Assembly: GCA_003934925.1 (NCBI GenBank)
Contig: JQIX01000046.1
Location: 38,723 to 102,722, forward strand
Source: Epsilonproteobacteria bacterium (ex Lamellibrachia satsuma)
GTDB taxonomy: Bacteria; Campylobacterota; Campylobacteria; Campylobacterales; Sulfurovaceae
Length of the DNA: 64,000 nucleotides
Direction of reading: 5' to 3'
This document shows, one piece after another, positions 8,096-15,988 of this stretch; positions within the stretch are counted from its first letter, which is position 1, and each line of letters starts with the position of its first letter. Both the position numbers and the translations under genes were made by a program. The notes under the pieces are model-generated. The model saw only the letters and a program-made list of their open reading frames with translations, was not told where the DNA came from and ran no database searches.

Positions 8096-10192
8096 ATGAT
8101 AAAAACAATTATAAAAAGAGAGGGATCTTCTCAGAAGTTTGTACCTTTTAAGATCGAGGATGCGATCAAAAAAGCATTTGAAAGTGAAGTGAAAGCTTAT
8201 GATAAGCATGTCTTTGCGGAATTAATGGATATGATTAAGGATAGAGATGAGATCTCTGTTGAAGAAGTTCAGGATATCATAGAGAAAGTACTTTATGAAC
8301 ATGGGCATTTTGAAGTGATGAAGTCATTTATGCTCTACCGACATATGCATAAGATCCAAAGAGAACAGATTCTGGGATTGGATGAAGATACGACTTATAT
8401 CAATTCCACACAAACCATCAAAGAATATATCGATAAATCAGACTGGAGGATCAATGCCAATTCCAATACAGGCTACTCCAATGCCGGACTTGTCAATAAT
8501 ACGGCAGGTAAGGTGATCGCCAATTTTTGGCTGGATACGATCTACTCCAAAGAAGAAGGGTATGCACACAGGGATGGAGATTATCATATCCATGATCTGG
8601 ATTGTCTGACCGGATACTGTGCAGGGTGGAGCTTGAGAGTGCTTTTGGATGAGGGGTTTAACGGTGTAAGAGGCAGGGTAGAGAGCAGAGCCCCCTCTCA
8701 CTTTAGAGAAGCATTGGGACAGATGGCAAATTTTCTGGGTATTCTACAGAGTGAATGGGCCGGAGCACAGGCGTTTTCTTCCTTTGATACCTATCTTGCA
8801 CCTTATGTATTCAAGGACAGGCTTACCTATGATGAGATCAAAAAAGCCATAAAAAGCTTTGTGTATAACCTCAATGTCCCGGCACGATGGGGACAGAGTC
8901 CTTTTACCAATATTACCATAGACTGGACGGTCCCGGCTGACCTGAAAGATCAAATACCGACAAGAAATCAAAATCATCTCTTTCATGGATTGGATGATGA
9001 AGCTTTATTGGAAAAGGCCCAAGAGAGAGGAGAAGGTATCAAATCTCTGGAGAGTATGACTTATAGCTATTTTCAGCCCGAAATGAATCTTATCAATAAA
9101 GCTTATTATGAAGTAATGACTGAAGGTGACAAGAGTGGACAGCCTTTTACTTTTCCTATACCTACAGTCAATATCACTGAAGATTTTGACTGGTATGGAG
9201 AAAATACCGATATCCTCTTTGAAAATACGGCAAAGATAGGATCTTCCTATTTTCAAAACTTTATAGGCAGTCAGTATGTGAGAAATGAAGAAGGTGAACT
9301 GATACCCAATGAAGAGGCATATAAACCCGGGCATGTACGAAGTATGTGCTGCAGATTGCAACTTGATCTTCGTGAACTTCTCAAAAGAGGAGGAGGCCTG
9401 TTCGGAAGTGCTGAAATGACGGGGAGTATTGGTGTTGTGACCATCAATATGGCAAGACTGGGATATCTCTATGCAGGGGATGAAGAGAAACTTTTTGCAA
9501 AGCTCAGCAAACTGATGGAGTATGCCTACTCGACACTTGAGAAAAAAAGGATGTTCATCCAAGAGATGTATGATAGAGGGCTTTATCCCTATACGGCAAG
9601 ATATCTTCCCGGATTCAATAACCATTTCTCTACTATCGGTGTCAATGGAATGAATGAGATGATACGAAACTTTTCTGATGACAAGCATACGATAGCCGAT
9701 AGCTTTGGAGAAGAGATGGTTATGAGGATCCTGGATTTTATGAGAGATCAGCTCAAAGAATTCCAGGAACGATCGGGAAATCTTTATAACCTAGAAGCGA
9801 CACCGGCAGAAGGTACGACCTACCGATTTGCCAGAGAAGACATGAAAAGGTATCCGGATATTATTCAGGCTGGGACCAAAGAGAATAACTACTATACCAA
9901 CTCTTCCCAGATCCCTGTATTTTATACGGATGATCCTTTTGAAGCATTGATGCTGCAAGATGACCTGCAGTGCAAATATACAGGCGGAACCGTATTACAT
10001 CTTTATATGAGAGAGAAGATCAGCTCCCCGGAAGCAGCCAGAAAACTGGTGAAAAATGTCATCAGCAACTTCAGACTGCCGTATATTACCGTAACACCGA
10101 CTTTTTCGATCTGTGAAAAGCACGGTTATCTCTCCGGGGAATATGAGTATTGCCCTAAATGTGATGAAGAGATATTACAGAAGGCAAGCTGA
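8096..10192 (+). CDS. nrdD: Class III anaerobic ribonucleotide reductase NrdD, lacking its glycyl-radical domain
   Basis: This 698-residue protein has an N-terminal ATP-cone (about 1-95), the NrdD barrel with the DLDCLTGYCAGWSL and MCCRLQLDLREL segments, and the start of the zinc site near the C-terminus (C-EKHG...CPKC). It stops about 10 residues after CPKC, exactly where normal NrdD continues into the R-V-x-G-Y glycyl-radical loop. That loop is encoded separately at 10521-10694. NrdD reduces ribonucleotides to deoxyribonucleotides without oxygen. The stop overlaps the next start (TGATG). Two Crp/Fnr-type boxes precede it. Confidence 0.9.
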   Translation: MIKTIIKREGSSQKFVPFKIEDAIKKAFESEVKAYDKHVFAELMDMIKDRDEISVEEVQDIIEKVLYEHGHFEVMKSFMLYRHMHKIQREQILGLDEDTTYINSTQTIKEYIDKSDWRINANSNTGYSNAGLVNNTAGKVIANFWLDTIYSKEEGYAHRDGDYHIHDLDCLTGYCAGWSLRVLLDEGFNGVRGRVESRAPSHFREALGQMANFLGILQSEWAGAQAFSSFDTYLAPYVFKDRLTYDEIKKAIKSFVYNLNVPARWGQSPFTNITIDWTVPADLKDQIPTRNQNHLFHGLDDEALLEKAQERGEGIKSLESMTYSYFQPEMNLINKAYYEVMTEGDKSGQPFTFPIPTVNITEDFDWYGENTDILFENTAKIGSSYFQNFIGSQYVRNEEGELIPNEEAYKPGHVRSMCCRLQLDLRELLKRGGGLFGSAEMTGSIGVVTINMARLGYLYAGDEEKLFAKLSKLMEYAYSTLEKKRMFIQEMYDRGLYPYTARYLPGFNNHFSTIGVNGMNEMIRNFSDDKHTIADSFGEEMVMRILDFMRDQLKEFQERSGNLYNLEATPAEGTTYRFAREDMKRYPDIIQAGTKENNYYTNSSQIPVFYTDDPFEALMLQDDLQCKYTGGTVLHLYMREKISSPEAARKLVKNVISNFRLPYITVTPTFSICEKHGYLSGEYEYCPKCDEEILQKAS

Positions 10193-10524
10193 TGATCAGT
10201 GCAGGTGAAGGACGGTATAGTGTCAGATTGACGTCTTATAAGATAGGTAACGATAGGCTTGTTATTATCACAGGTGGAGAGGAGGAACATATCGGTTCAG
10301 CAACATTGATCGAAGCCAAAGGTCGCTTGCAGACCATAAGCAAGAAAGGGCATAAAGATCATGTCATCTCAGAGAGAATGGCAAACATGATTTATAATAC
10401 AATGGGCGAGGATCTGTTGGTGATTTGCGGTATACATATAGATAATGCCAGCAAAGAGGAGATAGATATTTTAGTTAATAATGCACAGACATGTGTAAAT
10501 ATTTTTTTAAAGGATAAAAAATGA
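10192..10524 (+). CDS. LpdD-like small protein between the NrdD parts
   Basis: The 110-residue protein has the GGEEEHIGSATL segment, a GHKDHVISERMA segment and the CGIHIDNASKEEI motif, which resemble the prenylated-flavin chaperone LpdD-like family. Members help mature UbiD-type decarboxylases, but many lone copies have no known role. Its start overlaps the nrdD stop and its stop overlaps the start of the glycyl-radical ORF (ATGA), so all are translated from one message. No ubiD gene is near. The position suggests it entered nrdD during gene fission or assists the split enzyme; that is inference. Confidence 0.6.
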   Translation: MISAGEGRYSVRLTSYKIGNDRLVIITGGEEEHIGSATLIEAKGRLQTISKKGHKDHVISERMANMIYNTMGEDLLVICGIHIDNASKEEIDILVNNAQTCVNIFLKDKK

Positions 10525-10694
10525 ATCAAAATGAAATACTGGAAAAGTCAAAAGAAAAAAGAACAAAATGCATTGTTTATACGAGGGTAATGGGTTACCA
10601 TAGACCGGTTGAAAGTTTTAATATCGGTAAAAAAGGTGAGCACAAGGAGAGAAAGTTTTTTCTTGAAAAAGCATCACAAAACAATGCCGCTTAA
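10521..10694 (+). CDS. Stand-alone glycyl-radical domain of NrdD
   Basis: A 57-residue frame contains CIVYTRVMGYHRPVES followed by FNIGKKGEHKERKFF. This is the normal NrdD C-terminus: the R-V-x-G-Y motif with the glycine (G25) that would carry the radical, then the N-x-GK...E...R-x-x-F tail. Its start overlaps the stop of the LpdD-like gene (ATGA), and its end overlaps nrdG by 11 bases. It should associate with the large NrdD chain and be activated by NrdG. It is too short for most gene callers. Confidence 0.85.
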   Translation: MNQNEILEKSKEKRTKCIVYTRVMGYHRPVESFNIGKKGEHKERKFFLEKASQNNAA

Positions 10695-11361
10695 ACCACT
10701 TTATGACATTACACCTTTTACAGTTCTAGACTACCCTGATCATCTGGCAGCCATTTTTTGGTTTGCCAAGTGCAATATGCGCTGTGTCTATTGCTACAAC
10801 AAAGATATTGTATTTGGGGAAGGGAAGACTACTGAAGAGGAAGCCTTGGCATTTTTGCAAAGCAGAATAGGCCTTCTTGAAGCAGTGGTTCTCTCCGGGG
10901 GTGAAGCTACACTTTATAGTGGTTTAGAAGATTTTTGTAAAAAGGTCAAACAGTTAAAATTCAAGATCAAGCTGGATACCAATGGGTTAAACCCCGGAAT
11001 GATCAAAGTATTGGTAGAAAACGGACTGGTGGATTATATTGCGCTTGATTATAAAGCCCCCAAAGAGAAGTATTATGAAATAACAAAAGATAAACATTTT
11101 GACCGTTTTTCCAAGACACTGAATTTTTTAATACAAAAACAGTTTCCCTTTGAAGTAAGAACAACGGTTCACAGTGATCTGTTAAGAGTGGAAGAAATCA
11201 ACAGGATCATTAAAGATCTGCTCAAAAGAGGATATAGTGGCACGTATTATCTGCAACCGTTTGTCTTTTCAGAAAATACCATAGGAAAAGTTAAAGAAGA
11301 AAAAATCCTTTTTGACCTATCACAGCTTTCTCATGAATTGAAAGTAGTTTGGAGAAAATAA
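10684..11361 (+). CDS. nrdG: Anaerobic RNR activating radical SAM protein NrdG
   Basis: The 225-residue protein has the radical SAM cysteine motif C30-x3-C34-x2-C37 (KCNMRCVYCYN) and a GGEAT segment after the first beta-strands. It uses S-adenosylmethionine to place the glycyl radical on NrdD. I use ATG 10684 because PLKPLYDITPFTVLDYP is the family's typical beginning; the longer frame from 10609 would overlap the glycyl-radical ORF by 86 bases. It is the last gene of the nrdD operon. Confidence 0.85.
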   Translation: MPLKPLYDITPFTVLDYPDHLAAIFWFAKCNMRCVYCYNKDIVFGEGKTTEEEALAFLQSRIGLLEAVVLSGGEATLYSGLEDFCKKVKQLKFKIKLDTNGLNPGMIKVLVENGLVDYIALDYKAPKEKYYEITKDKHFDRFSKTLNFLIQKQFPFEVRTTVHSDLLRVEEINRIIKDLLKRGYSGTYYLQPFVFSENTIGKVKEEKILFDLSQLSHELKVVWRK

Positions 11362-11411
11362 TATAGAAAGCTTTTTCAACCGATGGGGATTCCCAAGGGA
11401 TTGATGAAGCA

Positions 11412-11750
11412 TTAACTCTTTTTCTTTATCATCCACTTTTTGAAAGGCTGCAAAGAACTGATATAGTCAGCCACATCTTTAAACTCTTGATCTTCAAGCG
11501 GGAGTGTCGGCATGGCATTTGCGCGGTATCCGAATTTTGTATAGTTGGAGTAAGGGTCTTTTGCGTATTGGGCGATCTCTTCTTTCTTTCTTGTATAAGA
11601 GACAATATTAAAATCAGGCCCCAGAGCTCTTCCCCCGTTAACCGTATGGCAAATAGCGCAATTCGCAGTATAGACTGCTTTTCCTCTTGCGACATCTGCC
11701 AATAGATTCGTACTTGTTAATAATGCTAGTAAAAGCGTTATCTGTTTCAT
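11412..11750 (-). CDS. Periplasmic monoheme cytochrome c (NirC-like)
   Basis: The 112-residue protein has a signal peptide (about 1-18), one heme site CAICH at residues 31-35 and a likely methionine ligand M80 in the GYRANAMPTLP segment, so it is a class I cytochrome c. It is clearly related to the cytochrome at 14389-14784, which has the same GYxxNAMP motif. A role as electron donor to cytochrome cd1 nitrite reductase (as NirC or c55x) or to the neighbouring peroxidase fits. It shares one Crp/Fnr-type palindrome (11837-11850) with the divergent peroxidase gene. Confidence 0.8.
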   Translation of the reverse strand: MKQITLLLALLTSTNLLADVARGKAVYTANCAICHTVNGGRALGPDFNIVSYTRKKEEIAQYAKDPYSNYTKFGYRANAMPTLPLEDQEFKDVADYISSLQPFKKWMIKKKS

Positions 11751-11836
11751 GAGGAATTCCTTATATTTTTAAATTGAGATAAAATTACTCCTAATTAATT
11801 CTGGACGAAATATAACGGAAAAATATTAAACGTTTC

Positions 11837-11850
11837 TTGATGTACATCAA
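11837..11850. promoter_or_regulatory. Shared Crp/Fnr-type site, cytochrome c and peroxidase
   Basis: TTGATGTACATCAA is a perfect palindrome, extended to 16 bases by a flanking C and G. A minus-strand TATATT (11814 to 11809) is centred 32 bases away for the cytochrome, and a plus-strand TATTTA at 11872-11877 is centred about 31 bases away for the peroxidase. A single bound dimer could serve both promoters. Confidence 0.72.
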
Positions 11851-11958
11851 GAAATAGGATAAAATTACTCTTATTTATAAAAATTCTTTTATTGTTAAAA
11901 ATAATTGCAAATTTTTCTAAATTTCTATATACTGGAATGATAGATGAGGAGGTATATC

Positions 11959-13035
11959 ATGAAAAAATTGATCCATCCTGTGACCATAACAATAATAGTT
12001 GTAATATTTATATTCTCTTTGCCATTTCTATTGCCGGAGAAAGCGCCCAAAAATTTTAGTGATGAGGAGTTGCGACAGGCTGCACTAACACGTGATATGG
12101 CACCTGTACCTACAGGCTATGACGCATTGCTGAAAGTGGTGGATAATCCTGAAAATCCTATGAACAGAGAGAAGATAGCTTTGGGGAAAGAGCTCTTCTT
12201 TGACCCGATCCTATCACAAGATAAGACAATAAGCTGTGCTACCTGCCATAATCTGCAAGAGGGTGGGGATGACAATATTCCTACAGCAATAGGATATCAG
12301 GGGCAGGCAAATCCCTCTCATTTGAACTCTCCGACCGTACTTAATGCAGCATTGGCCAAAGCACAATTCTGGGATGGACGTGCCAAGAATGTGGAAGAGC
12401 AGGCAGGAGGACCGATACAGGCACCGTTTGAGATGCATATGACTCCTACAGAAGTAGAAGAGAGATTAAACCAAGATGGTGCATATGTTGCAAAATTCAA
12501 AACACTGTTTCCTGAAAAGAAGGTCACCTTTGAAAATGTTCGAAAGGCTATAGGTGCCTATGAACGGACACTGCTTACCAGAGGAGCTTATGACAGATTT
12601 CTGGAGGGTGACAATGGTGCCATAAGTGCACAGGCTAAAAGAGGGATGACACTTTTTATTACAAAAGGATGTAAAGGATGTCATACCGGTATGAGCGTAG
12701 GCGGGCAGAGCATACAGAAATTCCCTCTTAGAAAATATTTTTCAGATTTTATAGGGATGCTCTTTGAGCCGGATCTAAAGATAAAAGAGAGCCCATTTCC
12801 TTTTGTAAATGAGGGTGGATTTTTAGGCCGGGATGGTACATTGAAATTTAGAGTGCCTATCTTGCGAAATATCACTAAAACTGCCCCTTACTTTCATAAT
12901 GGTTCTGTTGAAAAATTGGAAGAAGCAGTACGGATCATGAGCAAATACCAGATAGGCAATGAGTTTACGCCTGAACAGATAGATGATGTGGTGGCATTTT
13001 TGAAAACACTTGAAGGGAAGTTGGTGGTGTATTGA
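11959..13035 (+). CDS. Diheme cytochrome c peroxidase
   Basis: The 358-residue protein has an uncleaved N-terminal anchor (about residues 8-25) and two heme sites, CATCH at 93-97 and CKGCH at 238-242, with the usual FWDGR and APYFHNG motifs. It reduces periplasmic hydrogen peroxide with electrons from small cytochromes such as the one divergently encoded. ATG 11959 is chosen because GAGGAGG lies six bases upstream; the ATG at 11944 would include that site. A Crp/Fnr-type box precedes it. Its end abuts a GTAG-headed palindrome. Confidence 0.9.
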   Translation: MKKLIHPVTITIIVVIFIFSLPFLLPEKAPKNFSDEELRQAALTRDMAPVPTGYDALLKVVDNPENPMNREKIALGKELFFDPILSQDKTISCATCHNLQEGGDDNIPTAIGYQGQANPSHLNSPTVLNAALAKAQFWDGRAKNVEEQAGGPIQAPFEMHMTPTEVEERLNQDGAYVAKFKTLFPEKKVTFENVRKAIGAYERTLLTRGAYDRFLEGDNGAISAQAKRGMTLFITKGCKGCHTGMSVGGQSIQKFPLRKYFSDFIGMLFEPDLKIKESPFPFVNEGGFLGRDGTLKFRVPILRNITKTAPYFHNGSVEKLEEAVRIMSKYQIGNEFTPEQIDDVVAFLKTLEGKLVVY

Positions 13036-13036
13036 T

Positions 13037-13064
13037 GTAGGGTGTTGTCATGGGACAATACCCT
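13037..13064. repeat. GTAG-headed palindrome (REP-like) between convergent genes
   Basis: A GTAG foot leads into an 11-base stem, AGGGTGTTGTC, with loop ATGG and a return arm containing one G-T pair. It lies between the convergent peroxidase and pentaheme cytochrome genes and may also act as a transcription stop. It shares the GTAG-G head with elements at 21009, 27709, 27744 and 59764. Confidence 0.6.
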
Positions 13065-13070
13065 TGGGAT

Positions 13071-14207
13071 TTAAATGTTAAACCTCTTCTTCGTAAGTAC
13101 AATAAACTTAGTGACACTTTTGTCTGTGATCTTAAGTTTTTTGGCAGCCTTGGGATTGACCAGATAATAGCCAAATTCCACTACAACACTGTCTCCTTTG
13201 AGAAGTGTTGTTTTATAGTTTACATGACGTGTTTCATGGGCTTTAATGAGAGTATCTTTCAGTACAGTATCTGCCATCCAAGGCATAGCGGGTTTACCGT
13301 CTTTTCCTATGATACGTATGAAATTTTTTGTTTCAATCGGTATGGTTTCCCCTTTTCTTTCTACTGTGACACGAAGCTGATTGAGCCTGAGTGGCTGGGC
13401 AAAGAGTGTATGATTGGCTTTATTTTGTATGGCAATATCAAAACCGTTATCCGTTTGGGTTAAAGAAAGTTTGATATGTTTTGAGAGCAACGAGGGATCC
13501 ATCGTGTGTATAGAGATACCATGAAATGCATGGGTATGTGTATTTTTAAGATTGACGAATGTCCCTTTGATCTTTGGCATATGACAGGAGATACAGGTCT
13601 CTTTGGAGGCATCTTGCTTTATCTGCATATTACAGACTGAAAATGCTTTACCATTTTGTTTGTGATCGTGACATCCAAGACACATGGTACCATCGTAGAA
13701 GTTTTTGTTACTGTAATCTATGTCATGATAAGGTGAGCCTGAAGTTTTTGTGAACAGCCCGAAAAGATGCCTTTCCTCTTTAAAGGTGATCTTCTTTCCC
13801 TTCCTTTTTATATCTGCCGAGAAGAAGTATTTCTTTTTTTGATTATAAATATTTTTATTGGTTTTTGCATGTTTTTCAATGTTTTTGATTGTATGACATG
13901 CTTGACATGAGATGGGTTCTGTCCGCTGTATTGGATTGTCTGCAAGTTTGCTTTTACCAGAGATAAGATTATGGTCAGATGGTGTATGGCATTTGGCACA
14001 TTTGTAATTCCCCTTTCGTTTGTCAGGGTGCTTGTCCCATACAGCCTTATGCACAGTATCTTTAAAAATGGATGCCTTGCTGTGCATAGAGTTTTGATAT
14101 TCAGAAAAAATAATAGGGTGGCATTTTTTACAAGTTGTGTTTTCCAATGCTGCATATGTTTGGGTTGATACTGCTGATAGCATAAGAAAGGTGATCCATT
14201 TTTTCAC
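13071..14207 (-). CDS. Periplasmic pentaheme cytochrome c (c554-like)
   Basis: The 378-residue protein has a signal peptide (about 1-19) and five CxxCH sites: 26-30, 70-74, 101-105, 176-180 and 205-209. The first two thirds resemble cytochrome c554/multiheme domains; the last 150 residues lack hemes and look like a beta-rich domain. It could carry electrons to or from nitrogen oxides, but no exact function can be assigned. The start is GTG 14207, five bases after AAGGAC; no ATG fits the signal peptide. It is divergent from the cytochrome at 14389 with a shared Crp/Fnr-type site. Confidence 0.78.
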   Translation of the reverse strand: MKKWITFLMLSAVSTQTYAALENTTCKKCHPIIFSEYQNSMHSKASIFKDTVHKAVWDKHPDKRKGNYKCAKCHTPSDHNLISGKSKLADNPIQRTEPISCQACHTIKNIEKHAKTNKNIYNQKKKYFFSADIKRKGKKITFKEERHLFGLFTKTSGSPYHDIDYSNKNFYDGTMCLGCHDHKQNGKAFSVCNMQIKQDASKETCISCHMPKIKGTFVNLKNTHTHAFHGISIHTMDPSLLSKHIKLSLTQTDNGFDIAIQNKANHTLFAQPLRLNQLRVTVERKGETIPIETKNFIRIIGKDGKPAMPWMADTVLKDTLIKAHETRHVNYKTTLLKGDSVVVEFGYYLVNPKAAKKLKITDKSVTKFIVLTKKRFNI

Positions 14208-14269
14208 TAAAAGTCCTTATTATAATTATTATAAGTTCAAAATTGTATTTAAATCGGAGTGATCTCATC

Positions 14270-14283
14270 TTGATTTAAATCAA
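14270..14283. promoter_or_regulatory. Shared Crp/Fnr-type site, pentaheme and nirJ operons
   Basis: TTGATTTAAATCAA is a perfect palindrome. The minus-strand -10-like TACAAT (14247 to 14242) is centred exactly 32 bases away, and the plus-strand TAAAAT at 14304-14309 is centred 30 bases away. One site appears to face both promoters. Confidence 0.72.
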
Positions 14284-14388
14284 GCAGATAGGATACTTTA
14301 CATTAAAATTATTCAACTCTTGTCCTAAATCAACTTCCCAAAAACAAAATATTGCTATTATCCTTCTATTATACAAAGGATGAATAAT

Positions 14389-14784
14389 ATGAAAAAAATA
14401 ATAACTACTTTTTTTATCATCTTGACACTTACATCTGTGACAGAGGCAGAGAGTGGAAAAAAAGTATTTGAAACCTACTGTTGGGGATGTCATCATCAGA
14501 CAGCAGTGGCATTCGGACCTCCTTTTTCCGAAATCGCTTCCAAACGAACTGCTGAAGAGATAAGAGCGATGATCACCGATCCGGCTTCTGTTTCTAAAAC
14601 GTTTGGCTATAAACGCAATGCAATGCCGGCCTTTACATTGAATGAAGAAGAGCTCAAAGCAATTACAAGTTATATTTTAAGTTTCAAGCCTAAAACGCCA
14701 AAAAAAGAGGATCCGAAAAAAAATCAGGATAAAATAATCCAAGATGCATATCCCAATATCGCGCAAAATAAAGAGGTAAAATAA
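14389..14784 (+). CDS. Periplasmic monoheme cytochrome c (NirC-like) ahead of nirJ
   Basis: The 131-residue protein has a signal peptide (about 1-20), a CWGCH heme site at 31-35 and methionine ligand M79 in the GYKRNAMPAF segment. The 30 residues after the heme domain are rich in Lys, Pro and Asp. ATG 14389 is used since AAAGG is nine bases upstream; for ATG 14380 it would be touching. The end overlaps nirJ by one base, so this is the first gene of the heme d1 operon and probably a nitrite reductase electron carrier. It is a paralog of 11412-11750. Confidence 0.8.
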   Translation: MKKIITTFFIILTLTSVTEAESGKKVFETYCWGCHHQTAVAFGPPFSEIASKRTAEEIRAMITDPASVSKTFGYKRNAMPAFTLNEEELKAITSYILSFKPKTPKKEDPKKNQDKIIQDAYPNIAQNKEVK

Positions 14785-15914
14785 TGTTTAGACTATCTAA
14801 TCTGCTTAAGTCAGTTACAGAGGGGAAGCCTGCACGGGTATTGGATGGGAGTATTGCCATTTGGAACTTTACCAACCGCTGTAACCTTTCCTGTCTGCAT
14901 TGCTACTCGAAAGCAGATCTGGATGCAGTAGATACGCTGACCACTGAGAATATTATGGAAACACTGCCAAAGCTTAAAGCCAACGGCGTGAAATTCCTTA
15001 TTTTTTCAGGGGGTGAACCTCTTACAAGAAAGGATCTGTTCGATATAGCGGCACGCTGTAAAGAATTGGGTATCGTTACCTATCTTTCGACCAATGGACT
15101 CTATGTGAAACAGGGCAATGCCCAGAAGATACTTGATACTTTTGATTATATTGGTATCAGCATTGATGGTAGTCCTGAGGTACATGATGCATTTCGCGGC
15201 TTGAAAGGTTCGTTCGTTGAATCCATGAAAGCGGTTGATCTGCTGAACAGTTTTGGGCAGACCAAAGTGGGTATCCGCTTTACGATCACTAAAGATACCT
15301 ATGATGATCTGCAATTTATTTTTGAGCTGGCAGAAAAACATAATATCCCGAAAGTCTATATCTCCCATCTTGTTTACAGTGGACGGGGACTTGAGAACCT
15401 GGAGATGGATCTGAGCAAAGAGCAGCGTATCACAGCGGTGAACTACATCTTGGATAAAGCGTTTGAATATCATGAAACAGGTAAAGACATCGAGATCGTC
15501 ACAGGTAATATGGAAATGGATGCGATCTTGTTCTATGACAGATTTGTCCAAAAATATCCTGAACATGCAGAGGAGATGAAGTCAAGACTGATCGCCTGGG
15601 GCGGGAACTCCGCGGGACGTAAACTGCTTAACATCGACTCAGAAGGTTTTGTAAAACCGGACCCGTTCTTTCCTGTAAAGATAGGCAATATACTCACGCA
15701 GGATTTCTCAGATATTTGGACGAATGAACCGACAGAACTGCTGCAAAAACTGAGAATACATCCTAGAGAGCTGAGTGGAAAATGTGAAAATTGCCAATAT
15801 CTGAATATCTGTAATGGCGGTTCAAGAAGTCGTGCTTATGCGATCTACGGGGATATGTGGGCAGAAGATCCATCATGTTATTTGAGTGAATCTCAAATTA
15901 CAAGTGAGGAATGA
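14784..15914 (+). CDS. nirJ: Radical SAM heme d1 biosynthesis protein NirJ
   Basis: The 376-residue protein has the radical SAM motif C33-x3-C37-x2-C40 (CNLSCLHCY), the SGGEP segment and a C-terminal SPASM/Twitch-like cysteine cluster in the CENCQYLNICNGGSRSRA region, followed by a further Cys. NirJ removes the propionate side chains of didecarboxysiroheme on the way to heme d1. It follows the small cytochrome with a one-base overlap. Its stop codon lies within a run of heptanucleotide repeats. Confidence 0.88.
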   Translation: MFRLSNLLKSVTEGKPARVLDGSIAIWNFTNRCNLSCLHCYSKADLDAVDTLTTENIMETLPKLKANGVKFLIFSGGEPLTRKDLFDIAARCKELGIVTYLSTNGLYVKQGNAQKILDTFDYIGISIDGSPEVHDAFRGLKGSFVESMKAVDLLNSFGQTKVGIRFTITKDTYDDLQFIFELAEKHNIPKVYISHLVYSGRGLENLEMDLSKEQRITAVNYILDKAFEYHETGKDIEIVTGNMEMDAILFYDRFVQKYPEHAEEMKSRLIAWGGNSAGRKLLNIDSEGFVKPDPFFPVKIGNILTQDFSDIWTNEPTELLQKLRIHPRELSGKCENCQYLNICNGGSRSRAYAIYGDMWAEDPSCYLSESQITSEE

Positions 15915-15933
15915 GAAATGAGAAATGAGGAAT
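15906..15933. repeat. Heptanucleotide tandem repeat, four units
   Basis: Four consecutive 7-base units (GAGGAAT, GAGAAAT, GAGAAAT, GAGGAAT) begin within the last codons of nirJ. The same unit recurs near 39.7-39.8 kb. Confidence 0.7.
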
Positions 15934-15941
15934 TGAAATAT

Positions 15942-15958
15942 GCTTTTCTTCGAAAAGC
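15942..15958. promoter_or_regulatory. Hairpin between nirJ and nirE
   Basis: GCTTTTC, loop TTC, GAAAAGC forms a 7-base-pair stem followed by TTTTA, 31 bases before the nirE start. It might weaken read-through or affect mRNA stability. A 23-residue frame (15918-15989) spans it but lacks support as a gene. Confidence 0.35.
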
Positions 15959-15988
15959 TTTTATTGAAACAGAAGAGGGAGAGAAGTA

